Positions 1 through 10,158 of a DNA stretch of 64,000 nucleotides are shown here, piece by piece. This DNA is from Planctomycetota bacterium (GTDB taxonomy: Bacteria; Planctomycetota; Phycisphaerae; Phycisphaerales; UBA1924): positions 2,092,796 through 2,156,795 of the forward strand of contig CP053450.1 of assembly GCA_013285505.1 (NCBI GenBank). The letters are read 5' to 3'. How positions within the stretch are numbered: position 1 is the stretch's first letter; each line of letters opens with the position of its first letter. The position numbers and the translations under genes were made by a program. The notes under the pieces were generated by a model that saw nothing but the letters and a program-made list of their open reading frames with translations, had not been told where the DNA came from and searched no databases.

Positions 1-79
1 CATGGGGATCATCGTCATCGCCGAATGGTGGTATCTGCGCCACGACAAGTCCGGCCAGAGACAACCCGAAGAGGACTGA
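1..79 (+). CDS. C-terminal tail of an unidentified membrane-associated protein (partial)
   Basis: A reading frame already open at the window edge ends at the TGA at 77-79. The last 25 residues begin with a short hydrophobic run (GIIVIAEWWY) and finish in a charged tail, as at the end of a membrane protein. It stops three bases before the start of the PepSY protein, so the two are probably co-transcribed. Too little is present to name a family. Confidence 0.45.
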   Translation, partial: MGIIVIAEWWYLRHDKSGQRQPEED

Positions 80-82
80 TCG

Positions 83-808
83 ATGCGACCACGCAAGACA
101 ACGTACCTGGTCCACCGCTGGATCGGCCTGTTCATCGCCCTCCAGCTCCTCGCGTGGAGCATCGGCGGGTTCGTGTTCAGTGTGCTCGATATCCGCGCAG
201 TTCGGGGCGAACACAACTCCACGATGATCGAAGCGCGCCCGCTTGACGCGGCCGCGGTGCCCGCACACCTCCGCGAGGCGGTCGGCGCAGCGGGCGTGTG
301 CACCACACTGGAGCTCATCGACCGGGGCCTGGGGCCGCACTGGGAGGCCCGTGACGTCGACGGCGTACTCCTGGTCCGCATGGGTTCGGATGGCAGCCCG
401 GCCGGTCCCGTCACCATCGAGCAGGCCGAGGCGATCGCGATGGACGACTTTGTCCATGGTTCCGGTGTCGCGAGATCGAGCGTCATCGAGGCCGACCCAC
501 CGGTCGAGTACCGGGGACGCCCGCTCCCGATCTACCAGATCGAACTGGACCACGCCTCGCGGACACGGATCTACGTCGACGCCGCGACCGGTGCCATCAC
601 GGCCCGGCGGAACCGGTCCTGGCGGCTGTTCGACTTCTTCTGGATGCTTCACACCATGGACTACGGTGGTCGTGACGACTTCAACCACCCGCTGCTGACC
701 GGCGCAAGCATTCTCGCGATCCTGGCGTCCGGCTCGGGGCTCACCCTGTGGGGTTGGCGAGCTACCTCCCAGATCCGTCGAAAGACCGAGCGGAAGCCGA
801 GCAACTGA
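83..808 (+). CDS. PepSY-associated membrane protein
   Basis: This 241-residue protein has a hydrophobic helix at about residues 10-36 (start HRWIGLFIALQLLAWSIGG) and a second at about 205-227. The roughly 170 residues between would face outward and include a PepSY-like stretch near 135-195, ending in the RLFDFFWMLHTMDY segment typical of PepSY-associated transmembrane proteins. Such proteins often accompany metal uptake or efflux genes. It is followed by csoR and copA in the same direction, so a role in copper handling or membrane redox is likely, but no catalytic residues identify a reaction. The ATG at 83 follows the preceding gene almost directly. Confidence 0.7.
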   Translation: MRPRKTTYLVHRWIGLFIALQLLAWSIGGFVFSVLDIRAVRGEHNSTMIEARPLDAAAVPAHLREAVGAAGVCTTLELIDRGLGPHWEARDVDGVLLVRMGSDGSPAGPVTIEQAEAIAMDDFVHGSGVARSSVIEADPPVEYRGRPLPIYQIELDHASRTRIYVDAATGAITARRNRSWRLFDFFWMLHTMDYGGRDDFNHPLLTGASILAILASGSGLTLWGWRATSQIRRKTERKPSN

Positions 809-882
809 GCGGAGATCCCGAACGTTCCGGCTACGCGCTGAAAAGATCTCGACGAATCGGGTTGACCGACGCCACGAGAACG

Positions 883-901
883 CATACCCTTAGGGGGTAT
901 G
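883..901 (+). promoter_or_regulatory. Candidate CsoR operator overlapping the csoR start
   Basis: A perfect 7-bp inverted repeat, CATACCC (883-889) and GGGTATG (895-901) separated by TTAGG, overlaps the proposed ATG of csoR. Copper-responsive CsoR repressors bind G-tract dyads of the form TACCC-N-GGGTA, so this fits autoregulation of csoR and copA. The overlap implies either a leaderless transcript or a start further in, with GTG at 932 as the alternative. Confidence 0.6.
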
Positions 902-1207
902 GGTATTAAAGCAAGCCACAAGATCGCATCGGGTGTGTGTGAAGCGGACAGATCCCGCAACCTCGCCCGCCTCAAGCGGATCGAAGGTCAGGTGCGGGGC
1001 ATCGCGCAGATGGTCGAGCAGGACCGGTACTGCGTCGACGTGCTCACGCAGATCGCAGCGGCCCAGTCCGCCCTTCGGTCGGTCGGCAAGGAGATGCTCC
1101 GCCACCATCTCAAGCACTGTGTGGCCGACGCCGCCCGTCTTGGCAAGCCCGAGTTCGACGCAACAAGCGATGAACTCATCGAACTGCTCTACAAGAACGC
1201 ACGCTAG
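899..1207 (+). CDS. csoR: CsoR-family copper-sensing repressor
   Basis: This 102-residue all-helical protein belongs to the CsoR/DUF156 family of metal-sensing repressors, as shown by [17 protein letters not shown] at residues 25-41. The Cu(I) ligand triad is visible as Cys45, His70 and Cys74, with the same 25- and 4-residue spacing as the triad of mycobacterial CsoR. Metal-free protein represses; Cu(I) binding releases DNA. It lies 10 bp upstream of copA in the same direction and its start overlaps a G-tract inverted repeat, so it most likely controls both genes. The first 20 residues are not conserved, and GTG at 932 is possible. Confidence 0.85.
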   Translation: MGIKASHKIASGVCEADRSRNLARLKRIEGQVRGIAQMVEQDRYCVDVLTQIAAAQSALRSVGKEMLRHHLKHCVADAARLGKPEFDATSDELIELLYKNAR

Positions 1208-1217
1208 GAGTCATGCC

Positions 1218-3558
1218 ATGGCAAAGGACCCGGTTTGTGGGATGGACGTTTCCGAGCAGACCGCCGCAGCTCGCGAGCGGCACGGCGGCCAGGACTTCTT
1301 GTTTTGCAGCAAGAGCTGTGCCGCGAAATTTCGGGCCAATCCCGAACGCTACACCGAGGCCGCGAAAGGGAACGAGGCCACCGGACATTCGTGCTGTTCG
1401 CACGGGCACGCCGAAGGGCGTCCCCCGGCGGTGCAACCGCCAAAGGGGGCGATCTATACGTGCCCCATGCACCCCGAAATCCGCCAGATCGGGCCCGGCG
1501 ACTGCCCGAAGTGTGGCATGGCGCTCGAGCCAGTCGACGCGACCGCCGAACACGACGACACCGAACTCCACGACATGACCCGCCGTTTCTGGATCGCCAC
1601 CATCTTCACGGCCCCCCTGCTCGTCTATGTCATGGGCAACATGCTCTTCGGCCATCCGTTTGCGTCGGTGATCGGGCCGGCTACGAGCCAGTGGGCCGAG
1701 CTCACGCTCGCGACCCCGGTCGTGCTCTGGTGCGCCTGGCCCTTCTTCGTCCGCGGCCTCCGCTCCATCCGGTCGGTGCAGCCCAACATGTGGACGCTCA
1801 TCTCCATAGGCGTCTCAATCGCGTATGCCTTCAGCCTGATCGCCACTATTGCGCCGAGCCTGTTCCCCGAGGCACTGCGCAACGAGGCCGGGAGGGTCGG
1901 AGTGTACTACGAGGCCGCGGCGGTCATTGTCACACTCGTGCTGCTCGGGCAGGTCATGGAACTCCGTGCGCGCCGCCAGACCGGCGGGGCGATCCGTGCC
2001 CTGCTCGAGCTCGCCCCGCCGACCGCACGGCACATCCGCGACGACGGGACTGAGCTGGACGTCCCGGTCGAAGATCTGCACGCCGGTGATCGCGTCCGTG
2101 TCCGCCCGGGCGACAAGATCCCCATCGACGGCAGCATCCTCGACGGGCGCAGCACGGTAGACGAGTCCATGCTGACCGGTGAGCCCATCCCCGTCGAGAA
2201 GCACGAGGGCGACGAGGTGACCGGAGGAACGGTCAACAAGACTGGTTCGTTCGTCATGAAAGTCGGTCGGATCGGGCGCTGATACGACACTCGCGCAGAT
2301 TGTCCAGATGGTCGCTGATGCCCAGCGTTCGCGCGCGCCGATCCAACGCCTGGCAGATTCAGTCGCCGCGTGGTTCGTGCCGGTGGTGGTGGCGGTCGCG
2401 ATGGTCTCGTTCGTAGTCTGGCTGCTCTTCGGCCCCTCGCCCGCGTTGAGCTACGCCCTCATCGCTGCGGTCTCCGTGCTCATCATCGCCTGCCCGTGCG
2501 CCCTGGGTCTTGCCACCCCAATGTCGATTATGGTTGCCGCAGGTCGAGGCGCGAGGCAGGGTGTGCTCGTTAAGAACGCCGCGGCGCTGGAGATGTTTGA
2601 GAAGATCGACACGATCGTCGTCGACAAGACGGGCACACTGACGGTGGGCAGTCCGGAGCTGATCGCCGTGGAACTCCAGAACGGTGCCGACGAGTCTCGT
2701 GTGCTGGCACGTCTCGCCGCCGCGGAACGAGGCAGCGAACACCCGCTCGCCGAGGCGATCGTTGGTGGCCTCGAGGACCGGACCAACCTGCGTCTCGATG
2801 CGACCGCATTCGACAGCATCACCGGGAAGGGCATCATCGCCACGGTGGACGGGTCACGCGTGGCGATCGGCTCGCCCGCGCTGATGACGGACGAGGGCAT
2901 CGATGTCGCCGCGCTCAGCACCCGTGCCGACGAGCACCGCCGCAAGGGCGGGACCGTGATGTTCGCGTCGATCGACGGAATGCTCGCGGCCCTGCTTGCG
3001 GTGGCCGATCCCATCAAGCCGACGACGAACGCAGCCATCGACGCGCTCCACCAGAGCGGCCTTACCGTCGTCATGCTCACGGGCGACAACCGGACGACCG
3101 CCAACGCGATCGCCGAGCAACTTGGCATCGACCGCGTCGAGGCAGAGGTCCTGCCCGAACAAAAGGCCGAGATCATCCGCAAGCTCCAGATCGAGGGGCA
3201 CCGAGTCGCGATGGCCGGTGACGGCGTCAACGACGCCCCGGCTCTCGCCCAGGCCGACATCGGTGTCGCCATGGGAACCGGGGCCGGCGTCGCCATCGAG
3301 AGCGCCGCGATCACCCTCGTCGGCGGGGATCTGAACGGACTCGTTCGCGCTCGCGAGTTGAGCCGCGCGACCATGCGGAATATCCGCCAGAACCTCTTTT
3401 TCGCGTTTGCCTACAACACCGCCGGGGTTCCCATCGCCGCCGGAGTTCTCTACCCGTTCTTCGGGGTGTTGCTCAGCCCCATGGTTGCTGCCGCAGCGAT
3501 GAGCTTCAGCTCGGTCTCGGTGATCGCGAACGCCCTGCGACTCCGATTGCGAGAGTAG
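1218..3558 (+). CDS. copA: Copper-translocating P1B-type ATPase (one frameshift)
   Basis: CopA exports Cu(I) across the inner membrane at the cost of ATP. The frame starts at ATG 1218 after AGGAG. In order it has a YHS domain (residues 1-45, DPVCGM), a Cys/His-rich heavy-metal-binding motif (YTCPMHPE...[12 protein letters not shown], about 80-108), membrane helices, an actuator domain (TGEP), the transport motif CPC, the phosphorylation motif DKTGT, and GDGVND near the C-terminus. One extra G near 2275 (ATCGGGCGCTGAT) creates a stop. Removing it restores one continuous protein of about 779 residues, the usual length. All catalytic motifs are intact, so a sequencing indel is more likely than a dead gene. 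csoR lies immediately upstream. Confidence 0.85.
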
Positions 3559-4442
3559 AGGAAATGGAGCACGTTCCCCGCGCCCATCGACTTCCGCTGG
3601 GATTGGCTTCGCAGTTTGTCCGAAGAGACTGCAGGAAGTACCGGATAGAGCGGATGGCCCGCGCTGAACGATGTGGACTAGCCACTTCTAGTGCGATCGG
3701 TCGGACATCCTCGGTAGTCGTATCTTGCCGAGCGGCCGCCATGCTCTCGCCCTTGTTCTCTGCTAGAGTTGCAGCCGTATCGCGGTTATCTACCGTGGCG
3801 GGACTGCCTGCTGGGAGCCTATAAGCGATCCTTGCGACCTCAGCAATCGGCAGAGTTTCGGAGTCTCTAGAGCACCCTCCATTGGCTGTATCGTGTCGCC
3901 ATGGGAGCGGAAAGCGCGAGCGGTCCGAGTTCACCCCACCGATTCCCGTCGTTCGCCCGTTCTGAACGAGACTCCGACAGGTGAACCCGGCGCTGAGGAT
4001 GTTCACCGTCGAGAATCGGTACGACCTTTCACGCCCCAGTTCGTTGACACTCTTATTCACATTGGTGTCGTGTACCCTTCACTTGACGTCCACGCGCGCC
4101 TCCGTCAGCGCTTCGAAGGGTATCAGGCTCTCAGCTCCGACCCGCTCGGTCTGGAGTTCGATATCGCCAGTTCTGGCTCGTGGTGAAAGGATCGCTTGGT
4201 TCGCCCCGCGAGAGATGGAGATTGATGGCACCCACGTCTGCGAGAACAGTCGCAAACTCGCGCCTAATGCCGTCGAAGTGGTGCGTGGTCAATTGTCTGG
4301 TGGGCTCAGTTGGAACCTAGCGCGGTGTACACCGCGCTCCGCCGCGAAAACGCCTCCAAAATCTGCAAAGCGCGGTGTGACTTGCAATCCGTAAACCCGT
4401 CTCGTATCGTGGTTTAGCGATCCGATCCGGGGCCAGATGGCG
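3559..4442. other. Gene-free stretch between copA and a tRNA-Pro fragment
   Basis: No reading frame here has protein-like composition or recognisable motifs on either strand, and base composition looks less GC-rich than the flanks. The only ordered sequence is the palindrome at 4319-4338 with a half-copy at 4369-4378. Its position beside a truncated tRNA suggests the non-coding end of an integrated island. Confidence 0.5.
4319..4338. repeat. 20-bp perfect palindrome with a downstream half-copy
   Basis: The sequence agcgcggtgtacaccgcgct equals its own reverse complement. Its left half, agcgcggtgt, recurs at 4369-4378, 50 bp downstream. A symmetric site with a spaced half-site is typical of a dimeric DNA-binding protein, such as a repressor or a directionality factor. 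No adjacent gene shows what binds it. Confidence 0.7.
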
Positions 4443-4484
4443 TTCGGGACGAGAAGGTCGGAGGTTCGAATCCTCTCACCCCGA
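4443..4484 (+). pseudogene. 3' half of tRNA-Pro(CGG): probable island attachment-site remnant
   Basis: From the anticodon loop TTCGGGA onward the sequence matches a bacterial tRNA-Pro: the 3' anticodon stem, variable loop AAGGTC, T-arm GGAGG-TTCGAAT-CCTCT, and acceptor strand CACCCCG with discriminator A. The 5' half is absent: the preceding bases form no D-arm and do not pair with the acceptor or anticodon stems. Islands that integrate into the 3' end of a tRNA leave exactly such a displaced fragment at their far end. The intact gene should lie beyond the left edge of the window. Confidence 0.65.
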
Positions 4485-4640
4485 TTTCCTTGAATTCTCG
4501 CGGCCCCGCCTCGACCGGCTCGATTCCTGAGCGCGGCCCGGGCGGACGGCTGGGCCGGGCACGCGGCCGTTTGGGTGACCGGCCGGAAGCCGCGGCTGGC
4601 TGCGAGAAGGCCGGCTACAAGAGTGTCCTAGGATCGCCGG

Positions 4641-5846
<1,206 letters not shown>

Positions 5847-5871
5847 GCCGGGTTCCGGCCGAGTCCGCCGT

Positions 5872-7203
5872 TCATTCCATCGACGCGATCAGGGCCAGGC
5901 CGGACTTCATGGCTCCAACGAGAGCGTCGATCTCGATCTCGGTCATGGGCGTCGAGAGCGCGGCGGTGCAGGTGTTGATCATGATGAATCCCTCGTCGAA
6001 GAGGTGATCGAGCAGCACCTTGAGGCGTCGGTCCTCGGCCTCGGTCGCGTACGCCTCTCTGAAGTTGCGGGGTGGTTCGGGCTTCATGTGCACACGGAAC
6101 ATGGAGCCGCCGCCGGTGACGCAGGCTCGCGCACCGGTTGATGCGATCGCGTCGTTGATGCCGTGTATGGCGCGAACGGCGAGGGCGTTGAGGCGCGCGA
6201 CGGCATGTTCGTCGAAGAGCTGCATCGCTGTAAGGCCAGCGGTGGTGCTCATCGGATTGGCCGAAAACGTGCCGGAGTGCGGGAAGACGTAGTGGCTGCC
6301 CCGCGGGTTCATGACATCCATGACCTCGGCGCGGCCGGCGACAGCACCGACAGGAAACCCTCCGCCGATCATCTTGCCGAGGGCCGTCAGATCGGGTGTG
6401 ACGCCGGCGTGTGTCTGGAGTCCCCCGTACGCCGAGCGGAATGTGATGACCTCGTCGAGGACGAGCAGGGCGCCGTTCCGCGTGGCCCAGTCCCGCAGCG
6501 CCCCCACAAACTCGGGGCTCGCCGGAGTCAGCCCGACGCGGTGCGGCATGAGATCGATCAGCACGCACGCCAGTTCGTTGGCACTCTCGTCAAGAATGGC
6601 GACGGCCCGCTCGGCGTCGTTGAACGGGATGATGATCACGTCGTCGAGCGCGGACCGCGGGGTGCCATGGACGAGCGGCACACTCCGCGGGCGGGAGGCG
6701 TCGCCCCAGTTCTCGGGGACAGGCGCTTGGCTGACCTCGGCGTAGTCGTAGCCGCCGTGGTACGCGCCCTCCACCTTGGCGACCTTTGCGCGACCGGTAA
6801 AGGCGCGGGCCGCCTTCAGTGCGACCATGAGCGCTTCGGTTCCGGAGTTGACAAATCTCAGCTTCTCGAACGCGGGGCACCGCGAACACAAATGCTCGGC
6901 GTACAGAACCTCACTCTCGGTCGCCGTCATGAACGCGGTGCCCTTGGCGAGTTGCTCACCGACTGCGCGAGTGACCTCCGGGTGCGCGTGGCCATGGATG
7001 AGCGAGCACATGTTGTTCGAGAAGTCGATGAACTCGTTGCCCTCGAGATCGAGCACACGACACCCAACGCCGCGATCGACGTAGGTGGGATGCGGTGCTC
7101 GGAGGACGGTGTTACGGCTGACGCCGCCGGGCAGGACACGCTGAGCCCGCTCGAAGAGTGCTGAGCTTTGGGTGGACGCGGGAAGGTCGGTGTGGGTGCT
7201 CAT
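5872..7203 (-). CDS. Class III aminotransferase related to glutamate-1-semialdehyde aminomutase
   Basis: This 443-residue PLP enzyme has the glutamate-1-semialdehyde aminomutase/class III fold: a PGGVSRNTVLR N-terminus, GNEFIDFSNNMCSLIHGHAHP, NSGTEALMVALKAAR, LLVLDEVITFR, and the PLP lysine in LTALGKMIGGGFPVGA. It is the last gene of a tightly packed operon, starting one base after the CoA-transferase B stop. Because the operon opens with an aminomutase-family enzyme and not heme genes, a catabolic aminotransferase acting on a beta-amino acid is more plausible than HemL. Several beta-amino acid transaminases are in class III. The context-based role is an inference. Confidence 0.75.
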   Translation of the reverse strand: MSTHTDLPASTQSSALFERAQRVLPGGVSRNTVLRAPHPTYVDRGVGCRVLDLEGNEFIDFSNNMCSLIHGHAHPEVTRAVGEQLAKGTAFMTATESEVLYAEHLCSRCPAFEKLRFVNSGTEALMVALKAARAFTGRAKVAKVEGAYHGGYDYAEVSQAPVPENWGDASRPRSVPLVHGTPRSALDDVIIIPFNDAERAVAILDESANELACVLIDLMPHRVGLTPASPEFVGALRDWATRNGALLVLDEVITFRSAYGGLQTHAGVTPDLTALGKMIGGGFPVGAVAGRAEVMDVMNPRGSHYVFPHSGTFSANPMSTTAGLTAMQLFDEHAVARLNALAVRAIHGINDAIASTGARACVTGGGSMFRVHMKPEPPRNFREAYATEAEDRRLKVLLDHLFDEGFIMINTCTAALSTPMTEIEIDALVGAMKSGLALIASME

Positions 7204-7204
7204 G

Positions 7205-7882
7205 TTATTTCGTCGGACAGGATTCAGGAACGGGAAGCAGCGGGGCGGCGGTGCGGTCCTGCACAAAGTCGAAGTCCACGCCCGGGCTGAGTTCGACCAG
7301 ACGGAATCCCTCGCGGGTGATGTCGATCACCGCGAGATCGGTGTACACGCGGTTCACGACGCCCGCGCCCGTGAGCGGGTAGGTGCACGACTCCACGAGT
7401 TTGGGCTCGCCCTGCTTCGTGCAGTGCTGAGTGATGACGTAGATGGCCTTGACGCCCGCGACAAGGTCCATCGCGCCGCCGACGGCGGGGATCGCATCCG
7501 GTTCGCCCGTCGACCAGTTGGCGAGGTCGCCGTTCTGCGCGACCTGCAGCGCGCCGAGAACGCACAGGTCGAGGTGCCCGCCACGGATCATGGCGAAGCT
7601 GTCGGATTGATGGAAGAACGCGGCCCCCGGATTGGCCGTAACGTGACGCTTGCCGGCGTTGATCAACTCGGGATCCCCGTCGCCTGGCTCCGGCGAGGGG
7701 CCCATGCCGAGAAGGCCGTTCTCTGTGTGGTACACCAGTTCACGGCCCTCGGGCACAAACCGGGCGACAAGTTCGGGGATGCCGATGCCCAAGTTGACGT
7801 AGGAGCCGTCGGCGATGTCTTGCGCCACACGCCTGGCCATCTCCTCTCGGGTCCTGCCGCGGACGGATCGTGTCTCGCTCAT
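7205..7882 (-). CDS. 3-oxoacid CoA-transferase, subunit B
   Basis: This 225-residue protein is the beta subunit of a family I CoA-transferase, which moves CoA from succinyl-CoA to a 3-oxoacid. The catalytic glutamate sits in YHTENGLLGMG. NLGIGIPELVARFVP at the N-terminus and GGAMDLVAGVKAIYV are family signatures. Its ATG overlaps the subunit A stop by four bases (ATGA), as expected for subunits made in equal amounts. The pair resembles PcaIJ (3-oxoadipate) and ScoAB (acetoacetate); sequence alone does not decide between them. Confidence 0.85.
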   Translation of the reverse strand: MSETRSVRGRTREEMARRVAQDIADGSYVNLGIGIPELVARFVPEGRELVYHTENGLLGMGPSPEPGDGDPELINAGKRHVTANPGAAFFHQSDSFAMIRGGHLDLCVLGALQVAQNGDLANWSTGEPDAIPAVGGAMDLVAGVKAIYVITQHCTKQGEPKLVESCTYPLTGAGVVNRVYTDLAVIDITREGFRLVELSPGVDFDFVQDRTAAPLLPVPESCPTK

Positions 7883-8598
7883 GGGTAGGCCGCCCCTGCC
7901 GCGACGAGCGCTGATTCGAGAGCTGGTGAGGCGACCTCGACGACGCGGTCAACAAAGATACCCGGCGTCACCACGGTCTCGGGATCGATGGATCCCGGCT
8001 CGACGACCTCTTCGACCTGCACGACCGTGATCGTGCCGGCCATGGCCATGATCGGCCCAAAGTTGCGGGCGGTCTTGTTGTAGACGACGTTGCCGTGGCT
8101 GTCGGCCCGTTTGCCCTTGATGATGGTCAGATCAGCGCGGAGGCCGTGCTCGAGCACGTACCGCCTGCCGTCGAACTCGCGTTGCTCCTTGCCCTCAGCC
8201 AGCGGCGTGCCGACGGCGGTGGGGGTGTAGAACGCCGGGATGCCCGCGCGCCGCCCGCCCGGATGCGGCTCGGCGAGCGTGCCCTGGGGCACGAGCTCGA
8301 GTTTGGTGCGGCCGCTGCGGTAGAGCTCCGGGAAGACGGTCGAGTTGGCGGTGCGAGGGAACGAGCAGATGACCTTGGCCACCCGCCCGGCCTTGAGAAG
8401 CGCCGCCAAGCCGACCTCGCCGCTCCCGCAGTTGTTGCTGACGATCGTGAGGTCGGTCGCACCCTGGTCGATGAGCGCATGGATAAGCTCGATCGGGCTG
8501 CCGGCCTCGCCGAACCCGCCGACCATCACCGTGGCCCCGTCGCGAACATCTTCGAGGGCCTCGAACGGGCTCCGTGCCCGCTTGTCGATCATCGGCAC
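7879..8598 (-). CDS. 3-oxoacid CoA-transferase, subunit A (PcaI-like)
   Basis: This 239-residue alpha subunit shows the glycine-rich CoA-binding segment VMVGGFGEAGSPIELIHALI near residues 24-43 and AFYTPTAVGTPLAEGKE, both closely similar to 3-oxoadipate CoA-transferase subunit A. Translation can begin at GTG 8598 or ATG 8592; both overlap the 3' end of the upstream aminomutase gene, so the genes are translationally coupled. With subunit B and the thiolase it would activate a beta-keto acid and split it to acetyl-CoA. Confidence 0.85.
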   Translation of the reverse strand: MPMIDKRARSPFEALEDVRDGATVMVGGFGEAGSPIELIHALIDQGATDLTIVSNNCGSGEVGLAALLKAGRVAKVICSFPRTANSTVFPELYRSGRTKLELVPQGTLAEPHPGGRRAGIPAFYTPTAVGTPLAEGKEQREFDGRRYVLEHGLRADLTIIKGKRADSHGNVVYNKTARNFGPIMAMAGTITVVQVEEVVEPGSIDPETVVTPGIFVDRVVEVASPALESALVAAGAAYP

Positions 8599-10055
8599 AT
8601 CCCGCCGGTCTGCGGCATGGAGGAGGGGCCGGGCGCAGCGCCCGGCGCCTTGACGCGGGTGTAGTCAAAGAGCCCCGCCTCGTCGAAGAGGACGCGGTCC
8701 TCGTAGTCGTCGAACCACAGGGCTTCGGGGTTGCGTCCCACGATGCAGACCTTGCCCCGGTCAGGAGCCGAGGCCGCGTTTCGGAGAAGCTTGAAGATCA
8801 CGACGCCGTTCTCGGAGCCCTTGAGCCCCGGGATGGGCTCGTTGGTAACCGCGTTGACCTCGGTCTTGCCCTTGTAGTGCGTGATGGAGAGGCGGGCGTG
8901 CGCCTCGATGCCGGAGAGGCCGCGCTGCGAGGTGTTGAGGATATTCCAGGCAGATTCAATCGGGATGTTGAACGCCTTGTAGGCGACGATGTCGCGGCCG
9001 CAGAAGAAGTAGTGGTTCTCGCCGCCGGCCCGCTTGAATTCGCGCTGGAGGATGCGGAGCGCGTCCGGGTCGTCGTTGATGCCCCGGATGATCGGTGCCT
9101 GGTTCTCGACGGTGAGCCAGCCGCGGGAGGTCAGGCCGCGCATCGCCTCGCCCGTCGCGGGGACCCACTGCTTGAATCCCTGGCTGTCCTCGACGAAGTT
9201 GCCCTCGTCATCCTTCTGGAGGAACTCGTCGGGGTGTTCGAAGTGGAGCATGAAGTGCATGCCGACCTGCGGATAGGCCTCGTGGAACTTGTCGAGCAAG
9301 GTCAGGAAGGACCGATCGAACCGCTGGGGGTAGAACGCCATCTCCTTCGTGCCGACGCGGATGGACTCCACGTCCGCCTCGGCAAGCGCAGCAAACCACG
9401 CGGCGAGCTTTGAATTGTTGAGCACCATCGGATCGCCGCCGGAGAGCAGAATCTCGCGGAGCTTCTCGCGGCCGGTCTCCGGATGCACACCGCCGTTGGC
9501 CGCGACAATCTCGTTGTGGGCCTTGATGTACGGGATGATCTCGGAGATCTTGGCCAGACCCTTCTTCTTGACGGTGCCGTCCTGGCGGGCGATTTCCTTG
9601 CGGGCGATCAACTCCTCGCGGTAGCAGAAGCGGCAGTGGGCCGAGCAGGTCGAGACGACATACATCAGGCCCATCTCGTACTTGTGCAGCAGGCCCTCGA
9701 CAGGGCTGTAGTCCATCTGGTTGCCCGGGTCCTCAGAGCCCTGGAGGTTCTCCGTCTCGTCCGGACTGGCCTTGACGATCCGCTGGATAGCCGCGCTCTT
9801 CCGCGCAAGGTCGTAGTAGTGGCGGGTGATCTTCACCGGCATGCGGGACTCGACATCCCGATCCGTGCCCTTGAGCACACGGAGGCTCGTGACCTCGTTG
9901 TCGGTGTAGAAGCTGAGCATGTCCTCGGGGGCTTTGTTGCTGAAGAACGGGGCAAGACCGTTGATGATCTCGCGCTGGTACTTCGTCTCTTCAACGGCAC
10001 CGAGGAAGGCCTGTTCGCGATCGTTCGGGGCGTACTCGTGCTGCTGCTGGATCAT
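8589..10055 (-). CDS. KamA-family radical SAM aminomutase
   Basis: This 488-residue radical SAM enzyme is related to lysine 2,3-aminomutase, which moves the alpha-amino group to the beta carbon using SAM, a [4Fe-4S] cluster and PLP. The cluster cysteines are Cys137, Cys141 and Cys144 in CSAHCRFCY. LREILLSGGDPMVLNN and NQAPIIRGIND are family motifs. The canonical Gly-rich PLP-lysine motif of lysine 2,3-aminomutase (GGGGK) is replaced near the C-terminus by THYKGKTEV, and residues 150-190 carry extra sequence, so the substrate may not be lysine. ATG 10055 was chosen for its GGAG; the open frame extends further upstream without family similarity. It is first in an operon with CoA-transferase and aminotransferase. 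Confidence 0.8.
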   Translation of the reverse strand: MIQQQHEYAPNDREQAFLGAVEETKYQREIINGLAPFFSNKAPEDMLSFYTDNEVTSLRVLKGTDRDVESRMPVKITRHYYDLARKSAAIQRIVKASPDETENLQGSEDPGNQMDYSPVEGLLHKYEMGLMYVVSTCSAHCRFCYREELIARKEIARQDGTVKKKGLAKISEIIPYIKAHNEIVAANGGVHPETGREKLREILLSGGDPMVLNNSKLAAWFAALAEADVESIRVGTKEMAFYPQRFDRSFLTLLDKFHEAYPQVGMHFMLHFEHPDEFLQKDDEGNFVEDSQGFKQWVPATGEAMRGLTSRGWLTVENQAPIIRGINDDPDALRILQREFKRAGGENHYFFCGRDIVAYKAFNIPIESAWNILNTSQRGLSGIEAHARLSITHYKGKTEVNAVTNEPIPGLKGSENGVVIFKLLRNAASAPDRGKVCIVGRNPEALWFDDYEDRVLFDEAGLFDYTRVKAPGAAPGPSSMPQTGGMCR

Positions 10056-10104
10056 GAAGCACTCCGGGGTGAAGTCTGGGTTCGCTGGCTCGGGACTGAA
10101 ACGT

Positions 10105-10132
10105 ATTGTACAGTATCCTCGATTGTCTGCAA
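10105..10132 (-). promoter_or_regulatory. Predicted sigma-70 promoter of the kamA operon
   Basis: On the minus strand a TTGCAG -35 box (10127-10132) and a TACAAT -10 box (10105-10110) are separated by 16 bp. The boxes match consensus at four and five of six positions. They lie in the 103-bp gap between the divergent aminomutase and RpiR genes, about 50 bp before the aminomutase start, where the regulator could act. Confidence 0.5.
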
Positions 10133-10158
10133 CAGAATGACCAGCCCAAGGATGCGCA

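Noticed and set aside
3506..4394. Open frames on both strands between copA and the tRNA fragment
   Set aside because: Composition is not protein-like, there are no ribosome-binding sites and no motifs.
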